The notes: a model not told the origin generated them from the sequence alone. DNA of 64,000 nucleotides from Candidatus Saccharimonadota bacterium (GCA_017510075.1 JAFWNY010000018.1:1-64000); one strand, 5' to 3'. Numbered from the stretch's first letter, positions 36,506 through 45,053 are shown. Numbers and translations: made by a program.

Positions 36506-37924
36506 TTAATCTTTCGGGAACAACGGCGTCTCGGGTGGAGCAATCGGATCCGCAAAAATCCCTTTTATCTTTTCGGCCGTATCAGGCAGAAACGGACTCA
36601 GCAAATAATTTGCCTCCAACAAATCCCGCATTAAGCTTTTCAGACATTTATCAAGTTTTTCCTTTTCGCCATTTTTAGCCAAACTCCAAGGCTTTTCTTC
36701 ATCAATACGCCGATTCAACTCTTGCAATTTCCCCCACACATAATCAAAACACTTCCCTAATTCATAGTTATTCATCAATTCCGCATATTCATCTGGAAGT
36801 TTTGCAACATTTGTGTCATTTCCGATTTTGACATCATTTTTCGCCGCCAATGTCGCCAATCTTTGCACCAAATTCCCCAAATCATTCGCTAGTTCATTAT
36901 TATACGCATTCTCATACTTCTCCCAAGTAAAATCCGAATCATTAAATGTATCTATATGTCTCAAGAAATAATAACGAAACGCGTCCGGTCCATGTCTATC
37001 CAACACTTCTACCGGATCTACTACATTCCCGAGTGATTTTGACATCTTCTGCCCATCCGACAATATAAATCCATGCGCCACTATGTTTCTTGGTAGCGGT
37101 AGCCCGAGCCCCGACAACATCGCCGGCCAAATAATCGCATGGAACCGCAAGATATCCTTTCCCACAAATTGCGCCACTGGCGGCCACCATTCACTCACAT
37201 CCTCATCCGGATACCCCAGCACCGTCAAGTAATTAGACAACGCATCGATCCACACATACATCACCTGCGATGGATCATCTGGGACATCTACACCCCAGCT
37301 TAATTGCTCACGCGGACGCGACACCGACACATCTGGCGAATCCTGAAGCAGCCTCAATATTTCCTTTCGCCGAAACTCCGGCAGTATTCGCATCTCGCCA
37401 TTTTCTATCGCGGCTTTTATCTGCTCTTTAAAATCACTTATCCTGAAATAATAATTCTCCTCCTCTAGCTTTTCATAAGGCTTCTGATGATCTGGGCATA
37501 TTCCATTATTCTCGTCATATTCCTTTTGTGTTATATATCGCTCACACCCAGCACAATACCACCCCTCATACTTACCCATATATATATGGTCACGAAGTTT
37601 TTGCCAGATTTCCTGTACTCGACGCTCGTGGTCTGGGCCAGTCGTCCGCACAAAATCCGTATACGACACGCCCAGCTTAGCAATAAAGTCCTTAAACTCT
37701 TTTACATTTCCGTCCACATATTGCTGCACCGGCACCCCCGCCGCCTCGGCCTTCTGATAGATCTTCGTCCCATGCTCGTCCGTACCAGCCTGCAATCGCA
37801 CCTCATCACCTAGCAATATATAGTACCTCGCACAAACGTCCGCCTGGCAATAATCTATAGCATGACCAATATGCGGCTTACCGTTCACATACGGTATCGC
37901 CGTCGTCAAATATACTTTATTCAT
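36506..37924 (-). CDS. metG: Methionine-tRNA ligase
   Basis: A 472-residue class I synthetase. The signatures are HIGH (GKPHIGHAIDYCQ) and KMSKS (GQKMSKSLGNVVDP). A zinc knuckle with Cys pairs and a His (CAGCERYI, CPDH) is kept. It lacks the C-terminal EMAP-like dimerisation domain of longer MetRS proteins. TAAAAT lies 6 nt before the ATG and no Shine-Dalgarno site is present. Confidence 0.97.
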   Translation of the reverse strand: MNKVYLTTAIPYVNGKPHIGHAIDYCQADVCARYYILLGDEVRLQAGTDEHGTKIYQKAEAAGVPVQQYVDGNVKEFKDFIAKLGVSYTDFVRTTGPDHERRVQEIWQKLRDHIYMGKYEGWYCAGCERYITQKEYDENNGICPDHQKPYEKLEEENYYFRISDFKEQIKAAIENGEMRILPEFRRKEILRLLQDSPDVSVSRPREQLSWGVDVPDDPSQVMYVWIDALSNYLTVLGYPDEDVSEWWPPVAQFVGKDILRFHAIIWPAMLSGLGLPLPRNIVAHGFILSDGQKMSKSLGNVVDPVEVLDRHGPDAFRYYFLRHIDTFNDSDFTWEKYENAYNNELANDLGNLVQRLATLAAKNDVKIGNDTNVAKLPDEYAELMNNYELGKCFDYVWGKLQELNRRIDEEKPWSLAKNGEKEKLDKCLKSLMRDLLEANYLLSPFLPDTAEKIKGIFADPIAPPETPLFPKD

Positions 37925-37930
37925 AAATAT

Positions 37931-37936
37931 ATTTTA
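37931..37936 (-). promoter_or_regulatory. -10 box of metG
   Basis: TAAAAT 6 nt before the ATG. Confidence 0.5.
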
Positions 37937-39085
37937 CAATACTTCGCAGGTATAATCAAGCACCTCATAGTTCATCTGCACATTATCCAAAGCAGAAAGC
38001 AACTTACCGTTTTCATTTACCGGTAATTCATATAGCAAGGCACTTTCACCATTTAGATCATTGATCGTAGCAGACTGCGCCGTGGTAGATGTAGGCTTCA
38101 CCTCTTCAGTGACCTCTGCCGTATCATAAAGCGCCTTTGTCATTGCGATATTAGACAATATGTCGCTGCTATTAAAATCAGCCACCACACTAATCGTGCC
38201 AAATACCGCAGTAGGATCAAGCGCCGCAATCTCTTCCGCCGTCATATTGCGCACACAGCTCAAACTCGTTGCTTCGCCGGTCATAGTGCCGCCAGCCGCA
38301 GCACTATTAGTCGAGCTACTAGTATTATTATCAGTCGCACTAGAAACAGTGCTGCTATTGTCGGTAGTTGCACTATTGCTGCTGCTAGCATCACTACTAG
38401 CAGTTGATGAGCCACCACTGGCATTCCCGCCCGGAGCTATAAACTGCATGATCAATATAACAATCAGCGCCACTACAACAACCGAGGCCACCGCAATCAA
38501 GACAATCAAAGTAGTTTTATTCTGTTTTTTACCAGCCGGCTTTGCTGCTCCTCCTACCATTGAATTATCTGCTGGCAAAGCAGCCGGGTCATTAAACGGC
38601 ACGCTCGGCGTAACTTCCTTGGGCTTATTGTTGAAAGGGTTTTCAGCCGGGCTCACTGCTCCATTTACCACCCCTTCCGCCGGTACCGATACCGCCGAGC
38701 CAATCGACCCTGGCACTGGCCCCGCCGCCTTCATTGGAGCCTTCAACTCTTCCTCAATCGGATCCGGCTTCGGCGCAGGCTCAGGCATCATAATCGGATC
38801 CGTAGCCGCTACCGTTACATTGTTATTGCTCGGCTGGAATACCGGATTTACCGGCGCAGGACCCACCGGAGCTGGGCCGACTGGTGCCGGATTCACTGGC
38901 GCCATCGGAGCCGCCGACATTGTCGGAGCTGACGCCGCCGGATTAGCCGATGCCACTGGACTGGCTGGCACCACCGGGGCGGCCGACGACGGATTTACTA
39001 CCGGAGGCACCGGATTTGGATTTACTTCCGGACTAGGTGTGCCTACCGGATTGGGCGTTGGAGTAGGATTATTCATTGGATCCAT
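37934..39085 (-). CDS. Proline-rich single-span membrane protein
   Basis: A 383-residue protein of unknown function. Residues ~1-195 are a disordered Pro/Ala/Asn-rich region, including a tandem PVGPA repeat, and are probably cytoplasmic. One transmembrane helix lies at ~197-222. A Ser/Thr/Asn linker (~225-275) follows, then an external domain of ~105 residues with two cysteines (SLSCVRNM and DYTCEVL) that may form a disulfide. AAGGA precedes the ATG. Confidence 0.8.
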   Translation of the reverse strand: MDPMNNPTPTPNPVGTPSPEVNPNPVPPVVNPSSAAPVVPASPVASANPAASAPTMSAAPMAPVNPAPVGPAPVGPAPVNPVFQPSNNNVTVAATDPIMMPEPAPKPDPIEEELKAPMKAAGPVPGSIGSAVSVPAEGVVNGAVSPAENPFNNKPKEVTPSVPFNDPAALPADNSMVGGAAKPAGKKQNKTTLIVLIAVASVVVVALIVILIMQFIAPGGNASGGSSTASSDASSSNSATTDNSSTVSSATDNNTSSSTNSAAAGGTMTGEATSLSCVRNMTAEEIAALDPTAVFGTISVVADFNSSDILSNIAMTKALYDTAEVTEEVKPTSTTAQSATINDLNGESALLYELPVNENGKLLSALDNVQMNYEVLDYTCEVL

Positions 39086-39131
39086 CTTTTTTCCTTACAT
39101 TAAAATTATTATGCTTTAACTTATTAAATCC

Positions 39132-39137
39132 ATTATA
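39132..39137 (-). promoter_or_regulatory. -10 box of the proline-rich protein gene
   Basis: TATAAT with TGA before it, ~47 nt upstream of the ATG; a weak TTTAAA -35 lies 17 bp further up. Confidence 0.55.
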
Positions 39138-39190
39138 TCATACATCTCGACATTTTTAAAAATATCAAGTCACAATCGTTATGCTTATGC

Positions 39191-39196
39191 TATAAT
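39191..39196 (+). promoter_or_regulatory. -10 box of ldh
   Basis: TATAAT preceded by TATGC, 6 nt before the ldh ATG. Confidence 0.65.
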
Positions 39197-39202
39197 AATT
39201 AT

Positions 39203-40117
39203 ATGGACAATAATAAAATCATGATCGTCGGGACTGGTAACGTAGGAGCTAGCATTGCTTTTGCCATCATGAACCAGCGCACCGCCGTCAACGAAATCGT
39301 TTTAACAGATATTATCGCTAAAGACGCCGAGGGCGAAGCCATGGACCTTCGCGACGCCCTTGCCGTCGCCCCCAGCTACGTCAAAATAAGTAACGGCACC
39401 TACAAAGACGCCAAAGATTGCGATGTCGTCGTCATCACCGCCGGCGCCGCCCAGAAGCCCGGCGAGACCCGTATGGATCTCCTCAAGAAGAATGCCAATA
39501 TTCTGAAAGGTATGATCGAGCAGATCATGGACAGCGGCTTTAACGGCATCTTCCTTATCGTTACTAACCCTATGGATGTCCTCACCTATTATGCCATGAA
39601 GTTTTCCGGCCTCCCCTCCGAGAAAATCATCGGCTCTGGCACCGTCCTCGACTCCGCCCGTCTCCGCGCCCGCATTTCCAGCTACCTCCACGTCAATCCC
39701 AAGTCCATCCACGCCTATCAGGTTGGCGAACATGGCGACACCGAGCTAACGTTGTGGTCTCTCGCCGACGTCGGCGGGCAGAAAGTCACCGAATTCCTAG
39801 CGAAAGACCTTCGCACCGGCATCTCCGATTTCGTCAAGAACGAAGCCTACGATATCATCGAGAAAAAAGGCGCCACCTACTACGGCATCGCCACCTGCGT
39901 CGTCAGCATCCTGAATTGTATCTTCAATGACGAAATGCGCGTCCTCCCCGTCTCCTCTTACGACCACTTCTCCGACACTTCCTTCGGTTGGCCTACCGTC
40001 GTCGGGCGCGAAGGCATCATCCGCCGCCTCGACCTCAAGATCTCCGAGCATGAAGGCGTCGAACTCCAAAAGTCCATTAACGCCCTGAAATCTGCCATTA
40101 AATCTGTCAAATACTAA
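39203..40117 (+). CDS. ldh: L-lactate dehydrogenase
   Basis: A 304-residue NAD-dependent 2-hydroxyacid dehydrogenase. It has the Rossmann motif GTGNVGASIAFA, the NAD-specific acid in LTDI, NPMDVLTYYAMK and the catalytic His in YQVGEHGDTELTLWS. The substrate-loop arginine in KPGETRMDLL fits lactate or malate. GEHGDTE and overall similarity favour lactate dehydrogenase, consistent with fermentative growth, but malate dehydrogenase is not fully excluded. The ATG follows the -10 box directly (leaderless). Confidence 0.92.
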   Translation: MDNNKIMIVGTGNVGASIAFAIMNQRTAVNEIVLTDIIAKDAEGEAMDLRDALAVAPSYVKISNGTYKDAKDCDVVVITAGAAQKPGETRMDLLKKNANILKGMIEQIMDSGFNGIFLIVTNPMDVLTYYAMKFSGLPSEKIIGSGTVLDSARLRARISSYLHVNPKSIHAYQVGEHGDTELTLWSLADVGGQKVTEFLAKDLRTGISDFVKNEAYDIIEKKGATYYGIATCVVSILNCIFNDEMRVLPVSSYDHFSDTSFGWPTVVGREGIIRRLDLKISEHEGVELQKSINALKSAIKSVKY

Positions 40118-41435
40118 GCGATTGCAGATATAACAGCAGCTCTTCCCGCACGAAGTCATCTGTCACTTTCTTAAGCTCCTCCATAAACTTCGGCAATTGT
40201 CGCTCTAGTCTCGCCCGTCGGTATTCTTCATATTTAGTGGCCTCCGACTCACTTAACGATTGCGGGAAATTCCGCCCTTTATAGTGCAACAATAGTTCCG
40301 GCAACCTCGGATCATGAAAATCCGGATGAAAATCCGCCAATCTTGACGCGTCCGCATTCCGCACCGCCGCCACCTTAATCCTATCCGAATCATTCAAAAA
40401 ACCATCATACAGTGCTGCCTCCGGCTCCAGACTAGGCGGAAACTCTGGCCGCTCCTCATGTTCCGTCCGCATTCGCTCCGCAAACTCTGGATGAGCCATC
40501 AAAACCCGCAAATTCTCCTCTACCGTCGCCTTATCCAAGCCAATCTTCCTCCACCCATCACCACTATCCAATACCGCCAACGGCGCCACCGCCGGGCACT
40601 TATTATAGCACAGCTCCTTCACGATCGGGTAAGTTTTTTCCTCGTCAATTTCATTCAAATTATACCGGAGGTCATATACTAGCACATTCCCATTCCGCCC
40701 AGGCGCAATTGGCACCACCACGGTAGTTTTATTAAATTCATTCGCATACCTCCCCGAAGCATATACCACCGGCTTCGGGTCCTGCAGGTTCACCAACTTC
40801 TGCACTTCCCGCTTCTCCCGCATCCGATACAAGTAATCAAACAATTTCGGCTGCTTCTCTCGTATTAGCCGCGCCACCGCAATCGTCGCATACACATCAG
40901 ACAAAGCATCATGTGCATGCTCATGCTCCACCCCATTTAGCTTAGTCAGCAGTTCTAGTCGGTTCGTCGGCTTCCCGTCCTCCGTAAACGGCCACTCTAT
41001 CCCCTCCGGCCGAAGCGCCCGTGTCAGCCGCACCACATCCAGCATATCCCAGCGGCTTCTACCATCCTTCCACTCCCACTCATACGGATCATAGAAATTC
41101 CGCCACAAGCAAGCCCGCATAAACTCATCATCAAATCTCACCGTATTATATCCCACCGCCACCGTGCCCGGCACAAACACTTCCTCCGTCACAAATCGAC
41201 AAAACTCCGCCTCGCTCACCCCATCCATTAAGGTAGCCTGCGGTGTAATCCCCGTCACATTAATCGCCCCCGGGCTCGGCAAGGCATCATCCGTCATTTT
41301 CACCAATATATTCACCGGCTCCCCTATCGGCTCAAGCTCCATCGAAGTCCTCTGCCCCGCAAACTGCATTATCCTATCCTCCCGCGCCTTCAGCCCCGAA
41401 GTCTCCAGATCATAAAAGAAAAACGTCTTCTCCAT
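40107..41435 (-). CDS. sbcB: Exodeoxyribonuclease I
   Basis: A 442-residue single-strand 3'-5' exonuclease of the DEDDh family. The first acidic motif is in FFYDLETSG, the second in VGYNTVRFDDEF, and the third in HEHAHDALSDVYAT with the catalytic His. The C-terminal part matches the ExoI SH3-like and helical domains (PKPVVYASGRY). The start MEKTFFFYDLE was chosen because TATAAT lies 6 nt before it. The end overlaps the convergent ldh 3' end by 11 bases. Confidence 0.93.
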   Translation of the reverse strand: MEKTFFFYDLETSGLKAREDRIMQFAGQRTSMELEPIGEPVNILVKMTDDALPSPGAINVTGITPQATLMDGVSEAEFCRFVTEEVFVPGTVAVGYNTVRFDDEFMRACLWRNFYDPYEWEWKDGRSRWDMLDVVRLTRALRPEGIEWPFTEDGKPTNRLELLTKLNGVEHEHAHDALSDVYATIAVARLIREKQPKLFDYLYRMREKREVQKLVNLQDPKPVVYASGRYANEFNKTTVVVPIAPGRNGNVLVYDLRYNLNEIDEEKTYPIVKELCYNKCPAVAPLAVLDSGDGWRKIGLDKATVEENLRVLMAHPEFAERMRTEHEERPEFPPSLEPEAALYDGFLNDSDRIKVAAVRNADASRLADFHPDFHDPRLPELLLHYKGRNFPQSLSESEATKYEEYRRARLERQLPKFMEELKKVTDDFVREELLLYLQSLSI

Positions 41436-41441
41436 ACCTCT

Positions 41442-41447
41442 ATTATA
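41442..41447 (-). promoter_or_regulatory. -10 box of sbcB
   Basis: TATAAT 6 nt before the ATG; leaderless transcript predicted. Confidence 0.6.
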
Positions 41448-41480
41448 TCTTAAAACACCCGTTTTTAACACCCCAATCTC

Positions 41481-41519
41481 ATAACAGAGGTAGGCTCACC
41501 GAATAACAGAGGTAGCCTC
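41481..41519. repeat. Direct repeat next to a -35 box
   Basis: ATAACAGAGGTAGGCTC (41481) and ATAACAGAGGTAGCCTC (41503) repeat with a 22-bp period, two helical turns. They end 5 bp before a consensus -35, so they are a candidate operator. Confidence 0.55.
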
Positions 41520-41524
41520 CCCTC

Positions 41525-41553
41525 TTGACATTTTATACCGCTTGTGGTATAAT
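41525..41553 (+). promoter_or_regulatory. Consensus promoter of the orphan membrane gene
   Basis: Perfect TTGACA and TATAAT with 17 bp spacing and TTGTGG before the -10. Confidence 0.9.
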
Positions 41554-41643
41554 AAAAACATTGAGTTGGCTATACCAACCCAATAAGAACCTTAAGAGAG
41601 TAACCCGGCACAGCCGGTGATAAAAAAACAGGGGGAATCGGAA

Positions 41644-42141
41644 ATGAATACTTTTTATCACAAAATGAGCATTTTAGACATGCTCACCGGCAACTGGTGG
41701 ACGATAATAGCTGCGGTATTCATCATCGTAGCCATTGTCATCGCCGTGAACCAATACGGCATCAGAAACAGCCGCCTCGTCAAGAATTTTGGCGATACGC
41801 CCTATTTTCTGCTCGGTGCAGCAGCCGCACTGACGATTAGCGTACTACTCGTAGTCGAATCGCATGCCGGCATTATCCAGCTTCTGGATAATGCCCTGCG
41901 CGGCAACGAATCGCCATTACTGTCAGGTCTGCTTTTAGGCCCAACCGCAATGGTATTCGGCGGAATGTTTGGGTTCGCACTGATAATTCTCAGCGAAGCC
42001 ATCGCAACATTCCGTAAGCGGAGTCTCATCAAGAAGCTCCGCCGCATCTCGGAGCAACGTCGCAAAGCCCAAGCCAAGCGGCATAAGGTCAACCACCACA
42101 CCAACCGGGTCAGCACCGGCAAAGGCATGCGCCGGTGCTGA
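41644..42141 (+). CDS. Orphan membrane protein
   Basis: A 165-residue protein not recognised as any family. It has three likely transmembrane helices (~19-36, ~53-72, ~98-122) and a very basic C-terminal tail (~125-165, Arg/Lys/His-rich) that could touch nucleic acid or membrane lipid. The ATG at 41644 follows a GGGGG purine site; an upstream GTG at 41617 is less likely. It has a perfect-consensus promoter, a ~85-nt leader and a strong terminator, so expression is probably high. Confidence 0.7.
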   Translation: MNTFYHKMSILDMLTGNWWTIIAAVFIIVAIVIAVNQYGIRNSRLVKNFGDTPYFLLGAAAALTISVLLVVESHAGIIQLLDNALRGNESPLLSGLLLGPTAMVFGGMFGFALIILSEAIATFRKRSLIKKLRRISEQRRKAQAKRHKVNHHTNRVSTGKGMRRC

Positions 42142-42148
42142 CACTCTC

Positions 42149-42180
42149 AAGCCCCCGAATTACACATTCGGGGGCTTTTA
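42149..42180 (+). terminator. Terminator of the orphan membrane gene
   Basis: AAGCCCCCGAAT pairs with ATTCGGGGGCTT, followed by TTA. Confidence 0.88.
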
Positions 42181-42228
42181 ACATCAACCGCATCCCCCAA
42201 AAATCACCATTTCTAGAGAATCCAAAAA

Positions 42229-42260
42229 CCGCCCGCTTAAGTCCAAGTCTAAGCGAGCGG
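42229..42260 (-). terminator. Terminator of the variable surface-protein gene
   Basis: CCGCTCGCTTA facing TAAGCGGGCGG (one mismatch), followed on the minus strand by TTTTT. It ends a 3' untranslated region of ~170 nt. Confidence 0.75.
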
Positions 42261-42392
42261 CTACCTAACGGGTTCAAAACCCCAACCCCTACTCCTTTCT
42301 CGTCCAGAAATGCCTAGGCTGATTTTATCATGAAATACTAAACGGCGCAAATTGAGCAATGAAAGTTCCTTTGGGGTTCCGGAAAGGCGGGA

Positions 42393-42406
42393 AGCGCGAA
42401 AGCGCT
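42393..42406. other. GAAA-tetraloop hairpin downstream of the variable region
   Basis: AGCGC-GAAA-GCGCT, 20 bp beyond the stop of the surface-protein gene. In characterised diversity-generating retroelements, a short hairpin with a GRNA-type loop just past the variable region promotes mutagenic homing. Confidence 0.55.
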
Positions 42407-42425
42407 AAACACGGAATGCCTACGG

Positions 42426-44183
42426 CTACCGAGCCACGCAGCGCACCGAGTAGCCGTAGTTGCGACTGAGGCAGCTCTGGGGGTAGAGGTAGCCATCAAC
42501 AGCGAAGTCGAGGCCGTACGCGCCGCCGGACGAGTAGACCACCGACGACCAGTAGCCGCCGCCGGAGCCAACGCCGTACGACGACCCGCCCCAGTACCCG
42601 CCAAACACGAAATACACAGGCGAGTTTTGTATATTACCACTTGTTCCAGAAGTGAGGCTCAGTTGATTTACTAAGTACTGGAATGATTTGGAACCAGTAT
42701 TAGTAGTGCCACTAATTGGAAGTCGCCAACCTGCTGGGCAGATGGATTGGTTTACATCGGTATTCTGGGTGGTGTAGCTGCTAGAATCGTTCATGGCGAC
42801 GGCTGCAGTCCAGTTGTAATAGTTGCCGATATGATAGTGTTTATCGTCACCGCAAGTCGTCGTACCGTTGCTAAGAGTTGTTCCCCAGTTCTCGTCTAAC
42901 ATCCCGTTCCAGCAGAGGTCGCCCGGATCATAAGAGCGTGGGGTAGTCCTTCCCGTAGCAGAAGTATCCCAAGTGGTAGTAGTGGTTGTGGCATTGCTCG
43001 GCACCCAAGCCGAAGATACATCTGTAGTGGTAGAATCATAAGTCACGCTCCCGTCTGTGACAATGTCATGGTCTAGATTTTGTGTCATCCAGATATTACC
43101 ATCTGCGAGTTTAGCTACCGTGTATTCTTTATTATCTCTTGTGTCCACGGCGGTTATCTCATCACCGGTGCTGAGTGTACTGCCCCATGTGGTTACGTCT
43201 TGCATGGCGAGGACGGAAGGAGCTGGGCTTCTCCATGTAGCATACATATTCACATTAACCGTACTTCCACTTCCTTGGCTTGCGGCTGGGATGATGTAGA
43301 TTCTGCCCGGTTCGTAAGTAGTGCCAGGGCAAGTAGTTGGATCACTTGAGTTATTAGTGTCGCACCAACCCTTGAATACATACCCGTCCCTCGTTGGGGC
43401 AGTCGTGGATATATTGACTATGCCATCATTAGTGGTTTGGCTAGGCAGACTAGATGGTAGTCCAGTCCCTTCATTGGTAGTATCTATGTAGTTTAGATTA
43501 TAAGTAGTAGTTACTACTTTGCCTACACCAATGAAGTTGATGGTGTTGGTGTAAGTACCTGCTATTTGATTAAGTGAGGCTTTGGCTCCGATTTTGAACT
43601 TGAGTTCTGTTTCGCTAGGAGTAGTGGTATTTGCCAGCATTACGCCAGTAGTGTTACTACTAGCATTGTATTGTGGTAGACCATTATAGCCATTTGCTGT
43701 ACTGCCACTATTACCACTAACCCAGTAAGTATTGTCTGTGTCACAATCGTTAGTAGTAAGACAGTAACTATAGCCCCAAGTATTGTCATTGAAGTTAGAG
43801 AGTTCTGTTACGTTAGAGGATAGGTTAGTGAAGACATTGGTAGTATTGGAACTAGTGATCCTTAAATCTGTATAGTTATTAGTGCTACTACCTACTGTAC
43901 TATATAGTGTATAACCATGTGTGTCATTACTGCCAGCTGTGACTGTAATGATATTGCTATCACTACTACTACCTGGTGCTAAATCTGGGATGATTAAGTC
44001 TCCTGTGACATTAATACTAACAGTAGGGTTGAAGGTGAATTGCATGTCTACCTGAGACTGATAGGTCAGCGCACTCGCCTCCCCACCAAAAAGCTCCGCC
44101 ACCCCCACGGAGCCACCAACAACCGCCCCCATTGCCATTAACATTAATAAAAATGTTGATATTCTTTTCGTACGCCTTTTCAT
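42426..44183 (-). CDS. Secreted surface protein with retroelement-type variable C-terminus
   Basis: A 585-residue exported protein. It has a signal peptide (~8-40), a Ser/Thr/Asn-rich region to ~245, and an InlB/Listeria-Bacteroides-type repeat (~250-335, GYVFKGWCDT). A C-type-lectin-like Fib_succ_major domain runs from ~350 to the end (LADGNIWMTQNLDH, CPAGWRLP, GYWSS, YSVRCVAR). The last 58 codons are GC-rich, dominated by NNC codons such as TAC, GGC and CTC, and end in a GC-rich stretch, unlike the AT-richer rest. MKRRTK is the start, 6 nt after TATAAT. Confidence 0.88.
   Translation of the reverse strand: MKRRTKRISTFLLMLMAMGAVVGGSVGVAELFGGEASALTYQSQVDMQFTFNPTVSINVTGDLIIPDLAPGSSSDSNIITVTAGSNDTHGYTLYSTVGSSTNNYTDLRITSSNTTNVFTNLSSNVTELSNFNDNTWGYSYCLTTNDCDTDNTYWVSGNSGSTANGYNGLPQYNASSNTTGVMLANTTTPSETELKFKIGAKASLNQIAGTYTNTINFIGVGKVVTTTYNLNYIDTTNEGTGLPSSLPSQTTNDGIVNISTTAPTRDGYVFKGWCDTNNSSDPTTCPGTTYEPGRIYIIPAASQGSGSTVNVNMYATWRSPAPSVLAMQDVTTWGSTLSTGDEITAVDTRDNKEYTVAKLADGNIWMTQNLDHDIVTDGSVTYDSTTTDVSSAWVPSNATTTTTTWDTSATGRTTPRSYDPGDLCWNGMLDENWGTTLSNGTTTCGDDKHYHIGNYYNWTAAVAMNDSSSYTTQNTDVNQSICPAGWRLPISGTTNTGSKSFQYLVNQLSLTSGTSGNIQNSPVYFVFGGYWGGSSYGVGSGGGYWSSVVYSSGGAYGLDFAVDGYLYPQSCLSRNYGYSVRCVAR
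42430..42602 (-). other. Candidate variable region of a diversity-generating retroelement
   Basis: The pattern GGGYWSS...AYGLDF...G...PQ...R..GYSVRCV matches known retroelement target proteins. Positions that carry AAC-encoded Asn in templates are here Tyr, Gly, Ser, Val, Leu or Asp in NNY codons. No template repeat or reverse transcriptase was seen in the window. Confidence 0.65.
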
Positions 44184-44189
44184 ACCCCC

Positions 44190-44195
44190 ATTATA
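44190..44195 (-). promoter_or_regulatory. -10 box of the variable surface-protein gene
   Basis: TATAAT in the context TTGTGC, 6 nt before the ATG; possible TTGCGT 18 bp upstream. Confidence 0.65.
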
Positions 44196-44268
44196 GCACA
44201 ACCACTATCGCCCACGCAACCACATTTTTAATTTTCCACACTTTTCCACAACTAACGACACCGCCAGA

Positions 44269-44997
44269 CTATTGCTGGCTCATCATCTCATCATAATCAA
44301 TCCCGTACTGCGCATACTGTACCTTCATATAGGCCGTATCGAGCTCCTGTGCCAATGTCTTTAACGGGTCTTCCTTCGCTACCGCCATCACCAAGAACCT
44401 CAGCGGCTTATTATAACCACCGCATATCTCCATTGATTCTCCATAAGCTAATTCTCCTGGCACCGTAATTCGTCGCACACCGCCTAGTTTCATACCGTCC
44501 ACACCTTGTACCCACCCTTCAATCATCCCTAGCGAAGCATCCAGCACCTTCGCAAACGCCGTCGGGTTGCTATTGTCGTCAAACGATGAGTCAAACACTG
44601 TCTCGTCCGCACACCATCCCACATAATATGCCAGATAATCCGAGTCCTCAGTCGTTAGTGCCTTTCCCGATCCTTCCTTCAAGTCCTTCACCTGCACGCC
44701 ACCTTCATTTGCTGTAGTTTCATTATATGCCTTGATCTCCGACTTATACTGGATGAATTTATCGTAGTCGCCCTTCGTCTTTTCCTTAAATTCCGCTACC
44801 TTTTCCTCATATTCGTCCGCATACTGCTGCGCCTTCTCTTCGCTAATTTGTGATTCCTCACCAGTACTAGCACTCGAGCTCGATCCCCCCGCCACAATCA
44901 AAGCATACCCCGCAATCATCGACCCCAGCATCAATATCGCAATCACCCCAATAAAAATTCGCTGCTTCATACTAGTTTTTAATTCTTTTTCTTCCAT
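44269..44997 (-). CDS. Membrane-anchored FKBP-type peptidyl-prolyl isomerase
   Basis: A 242-residue protein. An N-terminal transmembrane helix (~12-32) and a Ser-rich linker lead to a helical region (~45-95), then an FKBP domain (~105-215: VYFD-like DETVFDSSFDD, IEGWVQGVDGMKLGGVRRITVPGELAYGE). It probably helps fold exported proteins outside the membrane. It follows rplO but has its own promoter after the rplO terminator. Confidence 0.88.
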   Translation of the reverse strand: MEEKELKTSMKQRIFIGVIAILMLGSMIAGYALIVAGGSSSSASTGEESQISEEKAQQYADEYEEKVAEFKEKTKGDYDKFIQYKSEIKAYNETTANEGGVQVKDLKEGSGKALTTEDSDYLAYYVGWCADETVFDSSFDDNSNPTAFAKVLDASLGMIEGWVQGVDGMKLGGVRRITVPGELAYGESMEICGGYNKPLRFLVMAVAKEDPLKTLAQELDTAYMKVQYAQYGIDYDEMMSQQ

Positions 44998-45017
44998 AAT
45001 AACTCCTATTTCACCCT

Positions 45018-45028
45018 ATTATAACACA
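45018..45028 (-). promoter_or_regulatory. Promoter of the FKBP gene
   Basis: TATAAT directly after TTTTTGTGT, the T-run being the tail of the rplO terminator. Same fused design as at khpA. Confidence 0.6.
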
Positions 45029-45029
45029 A

Positions 45030-45053
45030 AAATAACCCCCTCAGGGGGTTATT
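45030..45053 (-). terminator. Terminator after rplO
   Basis: AATAACCCCC pairs with GGGGGTTATT around a short loop, followed by TTTTTG on the minus strand. Confidence 0.9.

Noticed and set aside
39797-40159. ORFs antisense to ldh, leuS, rpoB, rpoC and other genes
   Set aside because: They are open only because of codon bias in the real genes and have no ribosome-binding site or family match.
41644-42141. Retroelement accessory gene (Avd) next to the variable protein
   Set aside because: Avd is a soluble four-helix bundle; this protein has three membrane helices and no similarity I can see.
42261-42300. GGTTCAAAACC resembling a tRNA T-arm
   Set aside because: Only three stem pairs form and no acceptor, D-arm or anticodon stem can be drawn around it.
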